NCBI RefSeq assembly: GCF_015864945.1
Contig: NZ_JADYWF010000001.1
Span: 1,488,378-1,552,377 of the forward strand
DNA: 64,000 nt
Direction of reading: 5' to 3'
Source: Salinibacterium sp. NG253
GTDB taxonomy: Bacteria > Actinomycetota > Actinomycetes > Actinomycetales > Microbacteriaceae
Numbering within the stretch: position 1 is the first letter of the stretch; each line of letters begins with the position of its first letter. The notes under the pieces are model-generated. The model was not told the DNA's origin. It did no database searches and was given only the letters and a program-made list of their open reading frames with translations. A program made the translations under genes and the position numbers. Positions 7,301-15,953 of this stretch are shown one piece after another.

Positions 7301-8227
7301 ATGCCCGACCTCGTCATACTCATCTGGTTTAGTTTCCGCTCCATCATCATTGGGCTGGCACTGGCAGTTGCGTGGTGGCTAGCACGAGGGCGCACAAGCC
7401 GGCTGCCCAGCGGACTGACTGCTGCAGTCACGGTGACTGCGACTTCCCTAGCCATGGCCGGCCTCATTTATCTGAATGCGGCCATCGGGTTCCCCATGCT
7501 CCAGCCCCCGCTGTCCGAGCATCTTCCGCTGTGGGTATTCGAGATGCGCGTCGTCTGGGCTCTCGCGATCGGAATCCTGGCCATCGCGCTCCTCGCCATC
7601 CCCATCGGCATCCACGCCCCGCGTGGTCACGCAAGCCTCACCCGGCGAACACCGTTCAGCTTCGGCCCTCGGTGGTGGTTCGCTGGCGTCACCACAATTG
7701 TCGGCACTATCGTCACCGTTTCAGTGCTGGCCGGGATGGCATCGGAACCAGACGAAGAGGGCCTCTGGCGGAACTACACCGTGGATGCCGGGAGCTCGAT
7801 CTCGTTCGGAACCCGAATCTACGGCTGGTACTACTCGGTGCCCGCGTTGATGCTTCTCGCCGCACTTATCGCGGTCACCTTCGTCGTACTTTGGCTCATC
7901 GCCCGCCCTTCGCTCAGCGCCAACCACGACGACGATGTGCGGATGCGTCACCTCAGAACCCGGAATATCCTCGCTATCGCGAGCGGGGCTCTCCTGATTC
8001 ACCTCGGCTCCATATTTACGTCACTGTCAAATACAGCGTCGTTGCGGGGCGGGGCCGCCATCGGCGAAAATGGCTGGGGTTCGTGGACGACCCCCTTCGC
8101 CGCAATGCAGCCAGCTCTTCTCTATGTTGGCCTAGGCATAGCCGCCCTCGGCTATGCACTCTGGTTCGGAGTTCTGCTATCCGCCGCGCTCACACGCCGC
8201 GCCCGCGCAAACACCGATCGATCATGA
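7301..8227 (+). CDS. Multi-pass membrane protein of a YtrA-type operon
   Basis: A 308-residue protein with about seven predicted membrane helices (for example LAMAGLIYLNAA, ALAIGILAIALLAIPIGI, LLAALIAVTFVVLWLIA). I recognise no domain. I chose ATG 7301, preceded by GGAG (7289-7292), because the in-frame ATG at 7256 lies inside an operator. Its stop overlaps the GntR start by four bases (ATGA, 8224-8227), so membrane protein and regulator are made together. YtrA-type regulators usually control ABC exporters that answer to cell-wall-active compounds. No ATPase is found here, so this operon is a reduced version of that plan. Confidence 0.75.
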   Translation: MPDLVILIWFSFRSIIIGLALAVAWWLARGRTSRLPSGLTAAVTVTATSLAMAGLIYLNAAIGFPMLQPPLSEHLPLWVFEMRVVWALAIGILAIALLAIPIGIHAPRGHASLTRRTPFSFGPRWWFAGVTTIVGTIVTVSVLAGMASEPDEEGLWRNYTVDAGSSISFGTRIYGWYYSVPALMLLAALIAVTFVVLWLIARPSLSANHDDDVRMRHLRTRNILAIASGALLIHLGSIFTSLSNTASLRGGAAIGENGWGSWTTPFAAMQPALLYVGLGIAALGYALWFGVLLSAALTRRARANTDRS

Positions 8228-8589
8228 TGATTAGCTTGGCGGGATCAGCCCCCGCTGCCGACCAAATTCGGGACCAAATTCGCGGGCTCATCGCTGCCGG
8301 AACTTTGGCAGCGGGCGAGCGGATCCCCTCAGTTCGGCAACTCGCAAAAGACCTCGGCGTTGCTCCCGGGACTGTCGCGAAAGCCTACAAAGCTCTCGAA
8401 ACCGAGGGACACTTACGCACCCACACCGGAGGAGGAACCCGCGTTAGCGCAACGGCGTCAGCCACCCCCCTCGCCGTTGTCGAAGCGGCCCGAATCCTCG
8501 CCGACACCAGCGGGCGCGCAGGTGTTGACCTCGAAGAAACCACCCGGGTTCTTCGTGCGATCTGGGCGTCGCAAGAGAAGGACGATTAG
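8224..8589 (+). CDS. GntR family regulator, YtrA subfamily
   Basis: A 121-residue repressor made of one winged helix-turn-helix (about residues 10-78: IRDQIRGLIAAGTLAAGERIPSVRQLAKDLGVAPGTVAKAYKALETEG) plus a short C-terminal helical tail of about 40 residues. This size without a large ligand domain defines the YtrA subfamily. It starts with ATGA overlapping the stop of the membrane protein. The tandem TGTA-N12-TACA operators upstream of that gene suggest that it represses its own operon. The inducer is unknown. Confidence 0.88.
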   Translation: MMISLAGSAPAADQIRDQIRGLIAAGTLAAGERIPSVRQLAKDLGVAPGTVAKAYKALETEGHLRTHTGGGTRVSATASATPLAVVEAARILADTSGRAGVDLEETTRVLRAIWASQEKDD

Positions 8590-8598
8590 GACCGCCCG

Positions 8599-9582
8599 CT
8601 AGCTGCTGAACGGATCCAACCCGGTCGCCTTCACCGCAACAGCCCAGAGCTTCTCGGCCGCAGCAGGGTCAACCGCCCACTGCTTGGCGCCGCCGGTCGT
8701 CATGTCGGCGTGGTCATCCGCAACGATGCCCTTGATGGAGCAGTCTTCGCAGTACGCGCCGCCACGCTCAGTGAGCTCGGTGGCCGTTGCCGCCCAAAGT
8801 CCGGTCGATGCACCCTCGGCCGGTGTCTTGAACAGCGGGTTGGGGTTGCCGTCCTCGTCGATCCACTGGCGTGCGAGCAACTCTTCGCGGGGCATGTTGC
8901 GCTGCAGGTCGGTCATGATGCCACCGGGGTGCACCGAGTACGCGTGGATGCCGCGGCCGGCAAGGCGAGCATCCAGAGCAACAGCGAGCAGGGCATCCGC
9001 TGACTTCGACTGGCCGTAGGCAACCCAGGGCTCGTAGTCGGTGGAGTCAAAGTTGATGTCATCGAAGTTCACGGGTGAACGCCAGTGACCAACCGACGAG
9101 TACGACACGATTCGTGCGCCATCCTGAAGCAGGGGTTCGAGACCAGCGACGAGTGCGAAGTGTCCGAGGAGGTTGGTGCCGAACTGCAGGTCCCAGCCCT
9201 GCGGCGTGCGCAGCTCGGGTGTTGCCATAACCCCGGCGGCATTGATCATGAGGTCAACGGGAGTGCCAGCGTCGCGCATCCCGGCGGTGAACGCGGCGAC
9301 AGAGTCGAGGTCGCTAAGATCCATCGCCTCAATCTGCACACCAGTGACACCGGCGAGCACTTCGGCTGCCTTGTCTGGACGACGAGCGGGAACAATCACG
9401 GTCATGCCCGCGTCGGCGAGCGCCTTCACGGTTTCGTAGCCGAGCCCCGAGTAGCCACCGGTGACGACAGCGGTCTTGCCGGCGAGGTCGAAACCGGCGA
9501 TCACTTCGGATGCTGTGCTGCGGTAGCCGAACTTCGATTCGAGGGGTTGTTGGCGGGCTGTCATTTCTTCGGAGGAGATCAT
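8599..9582 (-). CDS. Short-chain dehydrogenase/reductase
   Basis: A 327-residue SDR of the retinol-dehydrogenase/WW-oxidoreductase-like type. It has the nucleotide-binding TGGYSGLGYETVKAL, NAAGVM, catalytic serine in YSSVG, and YGQSKSA supplying the Tyr and Lys. An unusual C-terminal part contains YCEDC. The substrate is unknown; oxidation or reduction of a carbonyl with NAD(P) is expected. ATG 9582 lies seven bases after a -10 hexamer, so the transcript may be leaderless; an internal ATG at 9564 is the alternative. The promoter has the 19-bp spacer typical of MerR control. It is convergent with the YtrA-type operon. Confidence 0.88.
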   Translation of the reverse strand: MISSEEMTARQQPLESKFGYRSTASEVIAGFDLAGKTAVVTGGYSGLGYETVKALADAGMTVIVPARRPDKAAEVLAGVTGVQIEAMDLSDLDSVAAFTAGMRDAGTPVDLMINAAGVMATPELRTPQGWDLQFGTNLLGHFALVAGLEPLLQDGARIVSYSSVGHWRSPVNFDDINFDSTDYEPWVAYGQSKSADALLAVALDARLAGRGIHAYSVHPGGIMTDLQRNMPREELLARQWIDEDGNPNPLFKTPAEGASTGLWAATATELTERGGAYCEDCSIKGIVADDHADMTTGGAKQWAVDPAAAEKLWAVAVKATGLDPFSS

Positions 9583-9589
9583 GCTTGTG

Positions 9590-9620
9590 ACTCTAAGAGC
9601 TGGAGCGCACTCTAGGTCAA
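9590..9620 (-). promoter_or_regulatory. MerR-type promoter with a 19-bp spacer
   Basis: Read on the minus strand: -35 TTGACC (9615-9620), a 19-bp spacer (9596-9614), then -10 TAGAGT (9590-9595), seven bases before the start codon. An imperfect inverted repeat, CTAGAG-TGCG-CTCCAG, sits between the two boxes. A stretched spacer holding a dyad is the standard arrangement for MerR-family activators. Confidence 0.65.
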
Positions 9621-9693
9621 GCGCACCAGCACACTCCCAGAAAACAGCTCCCGCGCCCCGCGGGCGCCCGGGAGACAGCTCCGGGAAACAAGA

Positions 9694-9725
9694 AAGCCCG
9701 GGCCGACCGAAGTCGACCCGGGCTT
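9694..9725. terminator. Strong hairpin between convergent transcription and the SBP gene
   Basis: AAGCCCGGG (9694-9702) pairs perfectly with CCCGGGCTT (9717-9725), with further pairing inside the loop. On the minus strand it lies 30 bp after the stop of the peptide-binding lipoprotein gene and ends in CTTTCTTG, so it is a likely intrinsic terminator for that gene. Confidence 0.8.
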
Positions 9726-9755
9726 GATCCCTGGTGCTAGTTCACGAGATAGCTA

Positions 9756-11366
9756 TTAGCCCTTGGTGACCTGGTAGTACAGCGGGACTGAATCCCAGCC
9801 GAATTCAACGTTCTCGACAGTGTCAGCCGAGACGCCAGTGGCGTTGGAGTACCACAGCGGAATGCTGGGCAGGTCCTTCAACAGAACTTCCTGAGCGTCC
9901 TGGTAAAGCGCCGTTGCGTCATCAACCGTCTGAGCTGCAGCACCCTCCTTCAGGAGACCATCGAACTCAGAGCTGCTGTAGCCCTCATAGTTCGAGCCAG
10001 CGCCGGTCTGGTAGAGCGGTGCGAGGAAGTTGTACAGCGACGGGTAGTCGGCCTGCCATCCGGCGCGAGTTGCACCGGTGAGGGTTCCTGCAACACGGTC
10101 TTCGAGCGACGACTTGAAGTCGGGGTACGACTTGCCGACGGCATCAATGTCGAGAGTGTTCTTGATGCTGTTTGCAACCGCATCCACCCAACCCTGGTGG
10201 CCACCGTCTGCGTTGTAGGCAATGTCGAACGTGCTGTCGCCGAAGGGCGAGATAGCGTCGGCTTCAGCCCACAGCTTCTGCGCTTCTTCAGGGTTGTAGT
10301 CGAGAACTTCGGCGCCATCGAGATCGCTCGAGTATCCGTCAATCACGGGCGACGTGAAGTCGGTTGCCGGCGTGCGGGTGCCCTGGAAGATCACGTCAGT
10401 GATCTCGTCGCGGTCGATCGACATCGAGATAGCGGCACGACGCAGCTTTCCTTCTTCGCCACTGAAGTGATCGAGGTAGTAAGGAATGTTGAACGCCTGG
10501 AAGATGGCAGCCGGCTGGTTGATGGCGCGGTCGCCGAACTCATCCTCGAAAATGCCGAAGGCACTGTCGGGAACAGCATCGAGAACGTCAAGGTTTCCAC
10601 CGAGAACGTCTGCGTAGGCAGCGTCCTGTGACGTGTAGAACTTGAAGGTGACACCACCGTTGGCGGGCGTGCGCACACCGTCGTAGTCAGGGTTCGTGAC
10701 GAGCGAGATCTGCACATCGTGCTCCCACGCGTCGTCGCCATCCATCATGTACGGACCGTTACCGATGGGGTTCTCGCCGAAAGCTTCCATGTCGTCGAAA
10801 GCAATCGAGGGCAACGGCATGAATGCCGTGTAGCCCAAGCGCAACGGCCAGTCAGCCTCAGGGGCAACAAGAGTGACATCGAATGTCAGGTCATCGACAA
10901 CGCTGAGTCCAGTCAGCTCTGAGTCCGCTTCGTAGCTGAAGCCCTCGATGTCATCGAAGAAGTACGACGAAGCCTGTGCATTGCTGAACGTCGCGCCATA
11001 GGTCCAGGCGTCAACGAACGAACTTGCGGTTACTGCCTCACCATTGGTGAAGGTCCAGCCGTCGTTGAGAGTGACGGTCCAGTGCTGACCGTCTTCCGAC
11101 TCAATCGACTCAGCAACGTCATTGCGGATGCTTCCGTCTGCCTCGTACGAAACCAGACCCGCGTAAATGGACGTCAGAATTTTTCCGCCACCGGTCTCGG
11201 TAGTGCCGACGGTGACGAGCGGGCCGAGCGGCTCGCTTCCATTGGTGGTGATGACTTGGTTGACGTCGCCTGAATCTCCACCATCGCTGCTAGCGCAGCC
11301 GGCGAGAGTGAGCGAGACCGCCGAGGCGAGCGCCACAGCGCCCAACCCGAAACGTGATGTCTTCAT
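9756..11366 (-). CDS. ABC transporter substrate-binding lipoprotein, peptide family (SBP_bac_5)
   Basis: A 536-residue extracellular solute-binding protein of the OppA/DppA type. The signal peptide ends in the lipobox LAGC (cysteine near residue 24). The mature part contains the family patterns GGKILTSIYAGLV and DGWTFTNGEAVTASSFVDAWTYGATFSNA. It would capture peptides and hand them to permeases, but no permease or ATPase gene is next to it. GGAGGA stands five bases before ATG 11366, and a hairpin terminator follows. It is divergent from the peptidase operon at 11621, which suggests that the captured peptide is the substrate of those enzymes. Confidence 0.92.
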   Translation of the reverse strand: MKTSRFGLGAVALASAVSLTLAGCASSDGGDSGDVNQVITTNGSEPLGPLVTVGTTETGGGKILTSIYAGLVSYEADGSIRNDVAESIESEDGQHWTVTLNDGWTFTNGEAVTASSFVDAWTYGATFSNAQASSYFFDDIEGFSYEADSELTGLSVVDDLTFDVTLVAPEADWPLRLGYTAFMPLPSIAFDDMEAFGENPIGNGPYMMDGDDAWEHDVQISLVTNPDYDGVRTPANGGVTFKFYTSQDAAYADVLGGNLDVLDAVPDSAFGIFEDEFGDRAINQPAAIFQAFNIPYYLDHFSGEEGKLRRAAISMSIDRDEITDVIFQGTRTPATDFTSPVIDGYSSDLDGAEVLDYNPEEAQKLWAEADAISPFGDSTFDIAYNADGGHQGWVDAVANSIKNTLDIDAVGKSYPDFKSSLEDRVAGTLTGATRAGWQADYPSLYNFLAPLYQTGAGSNYEGYSSSEFDGLLKEGAAAQTVDDATALYQDAQEVLLKDLPSIPLWYSNATGVSADTVENVEFGWDSVPLYYQVTKG

Positions 11367-11450
11367 GCTTCCTCCTGTGCAGTGAGCGCCTACGGTGCCA
11401 GCAGTGAGTGGCTCCGGGCGTTGGATTTACTTTAGGGCTACGAAACTGCG

Positions 11451-11490
11451 ACCTAACGTAAAGTGTCATAATGTTATCTCGTTGTTAGGT
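11451..11490. promoter_or_regulatory. Inverted repeat ACCTAAC/GTTAGGT in the divergent SBP-peptidase promoter region
   Basis: ACCTAAC (11451-11457) and GTTAGGT (11484-11490) form a 7-bp inverted repeat around an A/T-rich 26-bp core that includes CATAAT (11467-11472). It lies between the two divergent genes. A Lrp-type regulator is encoded in the operon to the right and is a candidate binder. Confidence 0.4.
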
Positions 11491-11620
11491 TGTATTCGCT
11501 AGTCGCCTTACAAACAATTTACAAAACCGACACATGACCTATCATTACGCTTGTGGGAATGCCGTAAGGTTTCGCCATGACGGCATCCAGCCCCACCGAG
11601 CAGAGAAAGAAGTAGAGACG

Positions 11621-12781
11621 ATGACGAGCGCGCCAATCCTCATGTTTTCGAGCACGATGTCCGCAGACATGCGACACGTAATCACCCACGAGGTGCACGA
11701 CCCCTTCCTCTACATCGAAGTTGATGGCAAGCGCTACACCGCGATCAAGTCGCTTGAAGCGGCCCGGATGCGCGACGTCGATAACATGACCGTCTTCCCT
11801 CTCGAAGAGCTTGGTTTCGATGACTTCCGCGCCGCCGGACAGGGCCCCGACCTCGCCGAACTCAACTGCTTGGTTGAGGCATGCGTCCGCACCGGAGTGA
11901 AGAGCGCCAGCGTTCCCTCCACCTTCCCGCTCGGCGTTGCCGACCATCTCCGTGCTGCTGGCATCGAACTGAACGTCGACAACCACCTCTTCGAGATGCG
12001 CCGCCGCGTGAAGTCCCCCGCTGAGCTCGCCGGAATGCGCCGCGCTCAGATCGCTGCCGAAGCGGGCGTTGCCCACGTCGCCACCCAGATGGAAGCCGCA
12101 ACGGTCGATACCGATGGCGGACTACTCATCGACGGCAAGCCCCTCACCTGTGAAGACCTGAAGACGGGCATCCGCGCCGCCTTCTTGCGCAACGGTTGCG
12201 AAGACGCCGGCCTCATCGTGGCCCACGGCGAGCAGACCTGCATCGGCCATCACGCTGGCTCCGGCCAGATTTTTGAGAAAGAGCCCGTCACGGTCGACAT
12301 CTGCCCCCGCGACACCGAGTCCGGTGGAAACTCCGACATGACCCGCACCTTCGTCAAGGGCGAGATCAACGAAGAGCTCGCAACGTACTGGCGCATCGTG
12401 AAGGAATCCTTCGACAACACGCTCGCGGCTATCCGCCCCGGTCTCCCCGTTGCCGAACTGCACCGCATTTCGTGCGAGCCGATCAGCAACGCTGGTTACC
12501 CTACGCAGCTCACCAAGAAGCCGGGCGAGGTTCTCAACGAGGGCTACTTCCACAGCCTCGGCCACGGAATCGGCCTCGAAGTTCACGAAGCTCCCGGTCT
12601 CGGCCAGAACGACGCCGTGCTGGTTGCCGGTGACGTGATCGCGATCGAGCCCGGCTGCTACCGCCAGGGCTTCGGCGGCGTGCGCCTCGAAGACATCGTT
12701 CTCGTCACCGAAGACGGCGCCGAGCGCATTACGGACTACCCGTACGAGCTCACCCCCGTCGCAATTTCCCGAGGAGTCTAA
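11621..12781 (+). CDS. M24 family metallopeptidase (Xaa-Pro aminopeptidase/hydrolase-like)
   Basis: A 386-residue pita-bread-fold enzyme with a creatinase-type N-terminal domain (1-150) and a C-terminal catalytic domain. The metal ligands are all visible: the Asp of VTVDICPR, the Asp of NSDMTRTF, the His of GHGIGLEVHE, the Glu of IAIEPGCY and the Glu of VRLEDIV. The PRD spacing between the two aspartates marks the subfamily seen in some archaeal and actinobacterial Xaa-Pro-like hydrolases. I chose ATG 11621 over an upstream start at 11534. It opens an operon with an M20 dipeptidase (2 bp gap), a Lrp regulator and an aminotransferase. It probably cuts a peptide or related amide; the exact substrate is unknown. 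Confidence 0.9.
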   Translation: MTSAPILMFSSTMSADMRHVITHEVHDPFLYIEVDGKRYTAIKSLEAARMRDVDNMTVFPLEELGFDDFRAAGQGPDLAELNCLVEACVRTGVKSASVPSTFPLGVADHLRAAGIELNVDNHLFEMRRRVKSPAELAGMRRAQIAAEAGVAHVATQMEAATVDTDGGLLIDGKPLTCEDLKTGIRAAFLRNGCEDAGLIVAHGEQTCIGHHAGSGQIFEKEPVTVDICPRDTESGGNSDMTRTFVKGEINEELATYWRIVKESFDNTLAAIRPGLPVAELHRISCEPISNAGYPTQLTKKPGEVLNEGYFHSLGHGIGLEVHEAPGLGQNDAVLVAGDVIAIEPGCYRQGFGGVRLEDIVLVTEDGAERITDYPYELTPVAISRGV

Positions 12782-12783
12782 GC

Positions 12784-14133
12784 GTGCGCGACCCCCGCAT
12801 TGATGCCGAGCGCGAGCAGAGCATCCGCGAATGGCAGGAATTCTGTCGCTTCCCCTCTGTGGCGAGCGATCGTGTGGCAATCGAAGCTGCCGCTGACTGG
12901 CTGGAGCAGAAGCTTCGCCGGCTCAGCGAGCGCGTCGAACGCATCGAGATTCCCGCTTACGGGCCGGTCGTCGTCGCCTACTTCCCCGGAGCAAGCGACA
13001 AAACGCTCATGCTCTACAACCACTACGACGTGCAGCCCGTTGGCGACCTCGAGCAGTGGATCTCTGGCCCCTTCGACTCAGAAATTCGCGACGGCGCCAT
13101 GTGGGCCCGCGGTGCCTGCGACGATAAGGCCGATGTCACGAGCCGCCTGCGCGCGCTCGAACTGTTCATCGAGGATCACCCGGACGGCTTGCCGTACAGC
13201 ATGATCTACCTCGCCGACCCGTGTGAAGAGATCGGTAGCCCCGGCCTCGAAACCGTCTTGGCCGAGAACGCTGAACGCCTCAGCTCCGACGCGGTGCTGT
13301 GGGAGAGCTACCTTCGTGAAGACGATGGTCGCCCCGCCGTCGGCTTCGGATGCCGTGGCGGCATGGAGATCAGCCTGAGTCTGAACATCTTGGCTTCCAA
13401 TCAGCACCCCTCGTATTCGCAGATTCTGCGTTCCGCACCGCTCGAGTTGATGCGGGCGATCACGTCTCTCGTCACGGAGGACGGCCTCATCGCCGTTCCC
13501 GGTTTCACAGATTCAGCTCTGCGCCCGGATGCCGCGGCGAAGGCTCGCACGCAGCAGCTCTCGCTTCCCGGCGACGCCATCAGCCTGCCGGGCGTCAATC
13601 CTTTGAAGGATCTGCCCGAGGCCGAACTGAAGGAACGCTTCATCTTCACCCCGTCGATGAGTCTCTCGGGCTTTGACATCGACCCCAGCGTTAGCCACAG
13701 CGTTCCGGCGAAGGGCACCGCAAAGGTCCGCTTCGGGCTCGTGCCCGGCATGGACCCGCACGCCTGCTTCGAGACCGTGAAGGCGTTCCTCGCTGACACC
13801 GCTCCCGACATTCAGGTCGACCTCATCCGCACCATGCAGCCTGCGTTCTCCCCGGTAGACACTCCGTTCGCGGTCTCGGTGCTGGAAGCTGCAACAAAAG
13901 CTTTCGAAGCAGAACCGGTCATCTACGATGTGATGACTGGTTCCGGACCGGGAGCATTCTTCCTTGAACATCTCGGGGCTCCCTTGATCTCACCCACCGG
14001 AACTTTGCGACCGGAGGGCAACATGCACGGCTACAACGAACACGGCTACCTCGAGGATTACCTCACCCACATCCAGTTCACTCTCGACCTGCTGAACAAC
14101 CTTGAGGCCAACGGGTTCGCGAACAATGACTGA
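12784..14133 (+). CDS. M20 family metallo-dipeptidase
   Basis: A 449-residue di-zinc peptidase. The ligand motifs are NHYDVQP (His and Asp near residues 80-82), ARGACDDKADV (bridging Asp) and DPCEEIGS (catalytic and ligand Glu near 146). A lid domain follows, then the C-terminal part with GSGPGAFF and the ligand-bearing HGYNEH. The length fits carnosine-dipeptidase-like M20 enzymes. GTG 12784 lies two bases after the M24 stop, and the 3' end overlaps the Lrp gene by eight bases. Together with the M24 enzyme it would release single amino acids, which the aminotransferase downstream could use. Confidence 0.92.
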   Translation: MRDPRIDAEREQSIREWQEFCRFPSVASDRVAIEAAADWLEQKLRRLSERVERIEIPAYGPVVVAYFPGASDKTLMLYNHYDVQPVGDLEQWISGPFDSEIRDGAMWARGACDDKADVTSRLRALELFIEDHPDGLPYSMIYLADPCEEIGSPGLETVLAENAERLSSDAVLWESYLREDDGRPAVGFGCRGGMEISLSLNILASNQHPSYSQILRSAPLELMRAITSLVTEDGLIAVPGFTDSALRPDAAAKARTQQLSLPGDAISLPGVNPLKDLPEAELKERFIFTPSMSLSGFDIDPSVSHSVPAKGTAKVRFGLVPGMDPHACFETVKAFLADTAPDIQVDLIRTMQPAFSPVDTPFAVSVLEAATKAFEAEPVIYDVMTGSGPGAFFLEHLGAPLISPTGTLRPEGNMHGYNEHGYLEDYLTHIQFTLDLLNNLEANGFANND

Positions 14134-14689
14134 CGCCGCAGCAGCAGCGCGGTCGACGAAAGATGCCATCGCGTCGTCGACGACGATCATGGATCTTTTA
14201 CAACCGACGACGCCACCGGTTGACCTCGACACCGTCGACCTCCAGCTCATCCGCCACTTGCACGAAGACTCCAGCATTTCGCTTCGCAGCCTCGGCGCGC
14301 TGGTCGGCATGTCGGCGCCCAGCGTCGGAGAGCGCGTCGCGCGCCTCGAACGCACCGGTGTCATCCGACGCCGCAGCATCGAGATGGACTGGTCAGCCAT
14401 GGGCCGCCCCATGTTGGTCGTCATCCCGATCAAGATCACCTCAGATGCCCGCATGCCCAGTGTCATCGAAGCGCTTCGGGCGATTCCCTCGCTCACCGAA
14501 GTGCTGATTTTGAGTGGAACCTACGACATGATGGCGCGGTTCCGCCTGAAAGATCATGCCGAGCTGCAGTCTCTGCTTCTCGAAAAGCTCGGAGCCGTGC
14601 CCGGGTTGCAGCGCGTGGAAGCGATGATCAGCCTTGGCCGCATCGAAGACACGTCGCCACTCAGCCACATCCTCGACATCGACGAATAA
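14126..14689 (+). CDS. Lrp/AsnC family transcriptional regulator
   Basis: A 187-residue regulator with a DNA-binding domain (about residues 30-80: VDLQLIRHLHEDSSISLRSLGALVGMSAPSVGERVARLERTGVI) and a C-terminal amino-acid-binding RAM domain (about 100-180). The N-terminus has a longer, alanine-rich extension than usual. ATG 14126 overlaps the M20 stop. Lrp proteins sense an amino acid, so its place between the dipeptidase and the aminotransferase suggests feedback by the released amino acid. The inverted repeat at 11451-11490 is a candidate site. Confidence 0.9.
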   Translation: MTDAAAAARSTKDAIASSTTIMDLLQPTTPPVDLDTVDLQLIRHLHEDSSISLRSLGALVGMSAPSVGERVARLERTGVIRRRSIEMDWSAMGRPMLVVIPIKITSDARMPSVIEALRAIPSLTEVLILSGTYDMMARFRLKDHAELQSLLLEKLGAVPGLQRVEAMISLGRIEDTSPLSHILDIDE

Positions 14690-14712
14690 CCGCTCCAACA
14701 GAAAGTAGCTCC

Positions 14713-15915
14713 GTGCGCATTGATGATTCGTGGCGAGACCTCGCCGCTCCCGATTTTTCCCTCTATGCAGGGCTCGATCCCGAGACTCGGATCATGATGA
14801 TGGGCGCGGATCCGTTCGCGCCAGACAAGTGCCTGCCGGATCACGTCATCGATGCCACCAAGCAAGCCCTCGATGATGGCAAAACGCACTACTCGCTCGA
14901 CAACGGGTACGCCGAGCCTCGTCTGAAGACCGCGCTCGTCAATAAGCTGTGGGACTTCAACGGGATGGAGATCGACCCCGAAACGGAGTTGATGGTCGGC
15001 CCAAGCTCGGCCTTCACCCTCTTCCTCTCGATTCGCATCTGCATCCGCCCCGGTCAGGGCGATGAGGTTCTTGTCACAAGCCCCGGCTTCGCAGAGAACA
15101 TCAACGACATCCACCAGATGGGTGCGGTGTGTGTGCAAGTTCCGACCTACGAAGAAGATGGCTTCGCCCTGCGGATGGATGAATTCCGCTCGCGCATCAC
15201 GGAACGCACTCGCGCCATCGTGATCACCAATCCCAACAACCCGACCGGCACTGTCTACACCCGCGAGAACCTCATGGAACTTGCTGCGCTGGCCGAGGAG
15301 TTCGACCTCGGCGTGATCGTCGACCAGGACTTCGAACGTCAGGTGTACGACGGAGCAGAGTACGTGAACTTCGCGACTCTGCCCGGAATGCGCGAACGCA
15401 CCCTCACCGTCTTTGGCACCTCGAAAGACCTCGGGCTCACCGGCTTCCGTGTGGGTTACCTCGTTGCTCCGGCCGAGATCATGCCGCTACTCAAGATCGC
15501 CACCTTCAACTACGTGGGCCCCACCAATACGTTCGCGCAGTACGGCGTTGCCGCCGCCTACGAGAACCCGGCCTACACCGATGAATGGTTCACCATTTAT
15601 GACCAGCGCCGCCACGCCATCCACGATGCACTCCAGGGCATTCCGGGTGTTGGCGCGGCGTTACCGGCCGGTGGTTTCTACCACTGGGTCAACACCTCCG
15701 AGCTCGGCACCTCTCTTGAGGTCGTCAAACACCTCGTGAGCACCCAGCAGCTCGGCGTCTCGCCCGGTAACTGGTTCGGCGAGGTTGGCGAAGGCTACAT
15801 TCGCGTCATGTACGGCTCGAACGGCCGCGGCGAAATCTTCCGGGAAGGTGTCGCGCGCTTGGCCGCTGGCCTGCGCGAACTCGCGGAACTCAAAGGCGTG
15901 AGCGCGGCCGCTTAG
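14713..15915 (+). CDS. PLP-dependent aminotransferase, class I/II
   Basis: A 400-residue fold-type I aminotransferase. It shows ITNPNNPTGTVYTRENL (substrate/PLP contact), VIVDQDFERQVYDG (the Asp that binds the pyridine nitrogen), and the Schiff-base lysine in GTSKDLGLTGFRVGYL. A serine/arginine region near the end (YIRVMYGS) replaces the more common FVRVSF. It ends the peptidase operon, 23 bp after the Lrp gene. It should move the amino group of the freed amino acid to 2-oxoglutarate or pyruvate. The substrate side chain cannot be deduced. Confidence 0.9.
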   Translation: MRIDDSWRDLAAPDFSLYAGLDPETRIMMMGADPFAPDKCLPDHVIDATKQALDDGKTHYSLDNGYAEPRLKTALVNKLWDFNGMEIDPETELMVGPSSAFTLFLSIRICIRPGQGDEVLVTSPGFAENINDIHQMGAVCVQVPTYEEDGFALRMDEFRSRITERTRAIVITNPNNPTGTVYTRENLMELAALAEEFDLGVIVDQDFERQVYDGAEYVNFATLPGMRERTLTVFGTSKDLGLTGFRVGYLVAPAEIMPLLKIATFNYVGPTNTFAQYGVAAAYENPAYTDEWFTIYDQRRHAIHDALQGIPGVGAALPAGGFYHWVNTSELGTSLEVVKHLVSTQQLGVSPGNWFGEVGEGYIRVMYGSNGRGEIFREGVARLAAGLRELAELKGVSAAA

Positions 15916-15953
15916 GCGCGCGTCACCCTGTGCGGCTCGGGGTCGCCCTGCTC

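Noticed and set aside
11621-15915. Ectoine-degradation cluster (DoeA-like M24 enzyme with Lrp and aminotransferase)
   Set aside because: The M24 and Lrp genes and aminotransferase fit superficially, but the second enzyme is an M20 dipeptidase and not a DoeB-type deacetylase, and no dehydrogenase follows.
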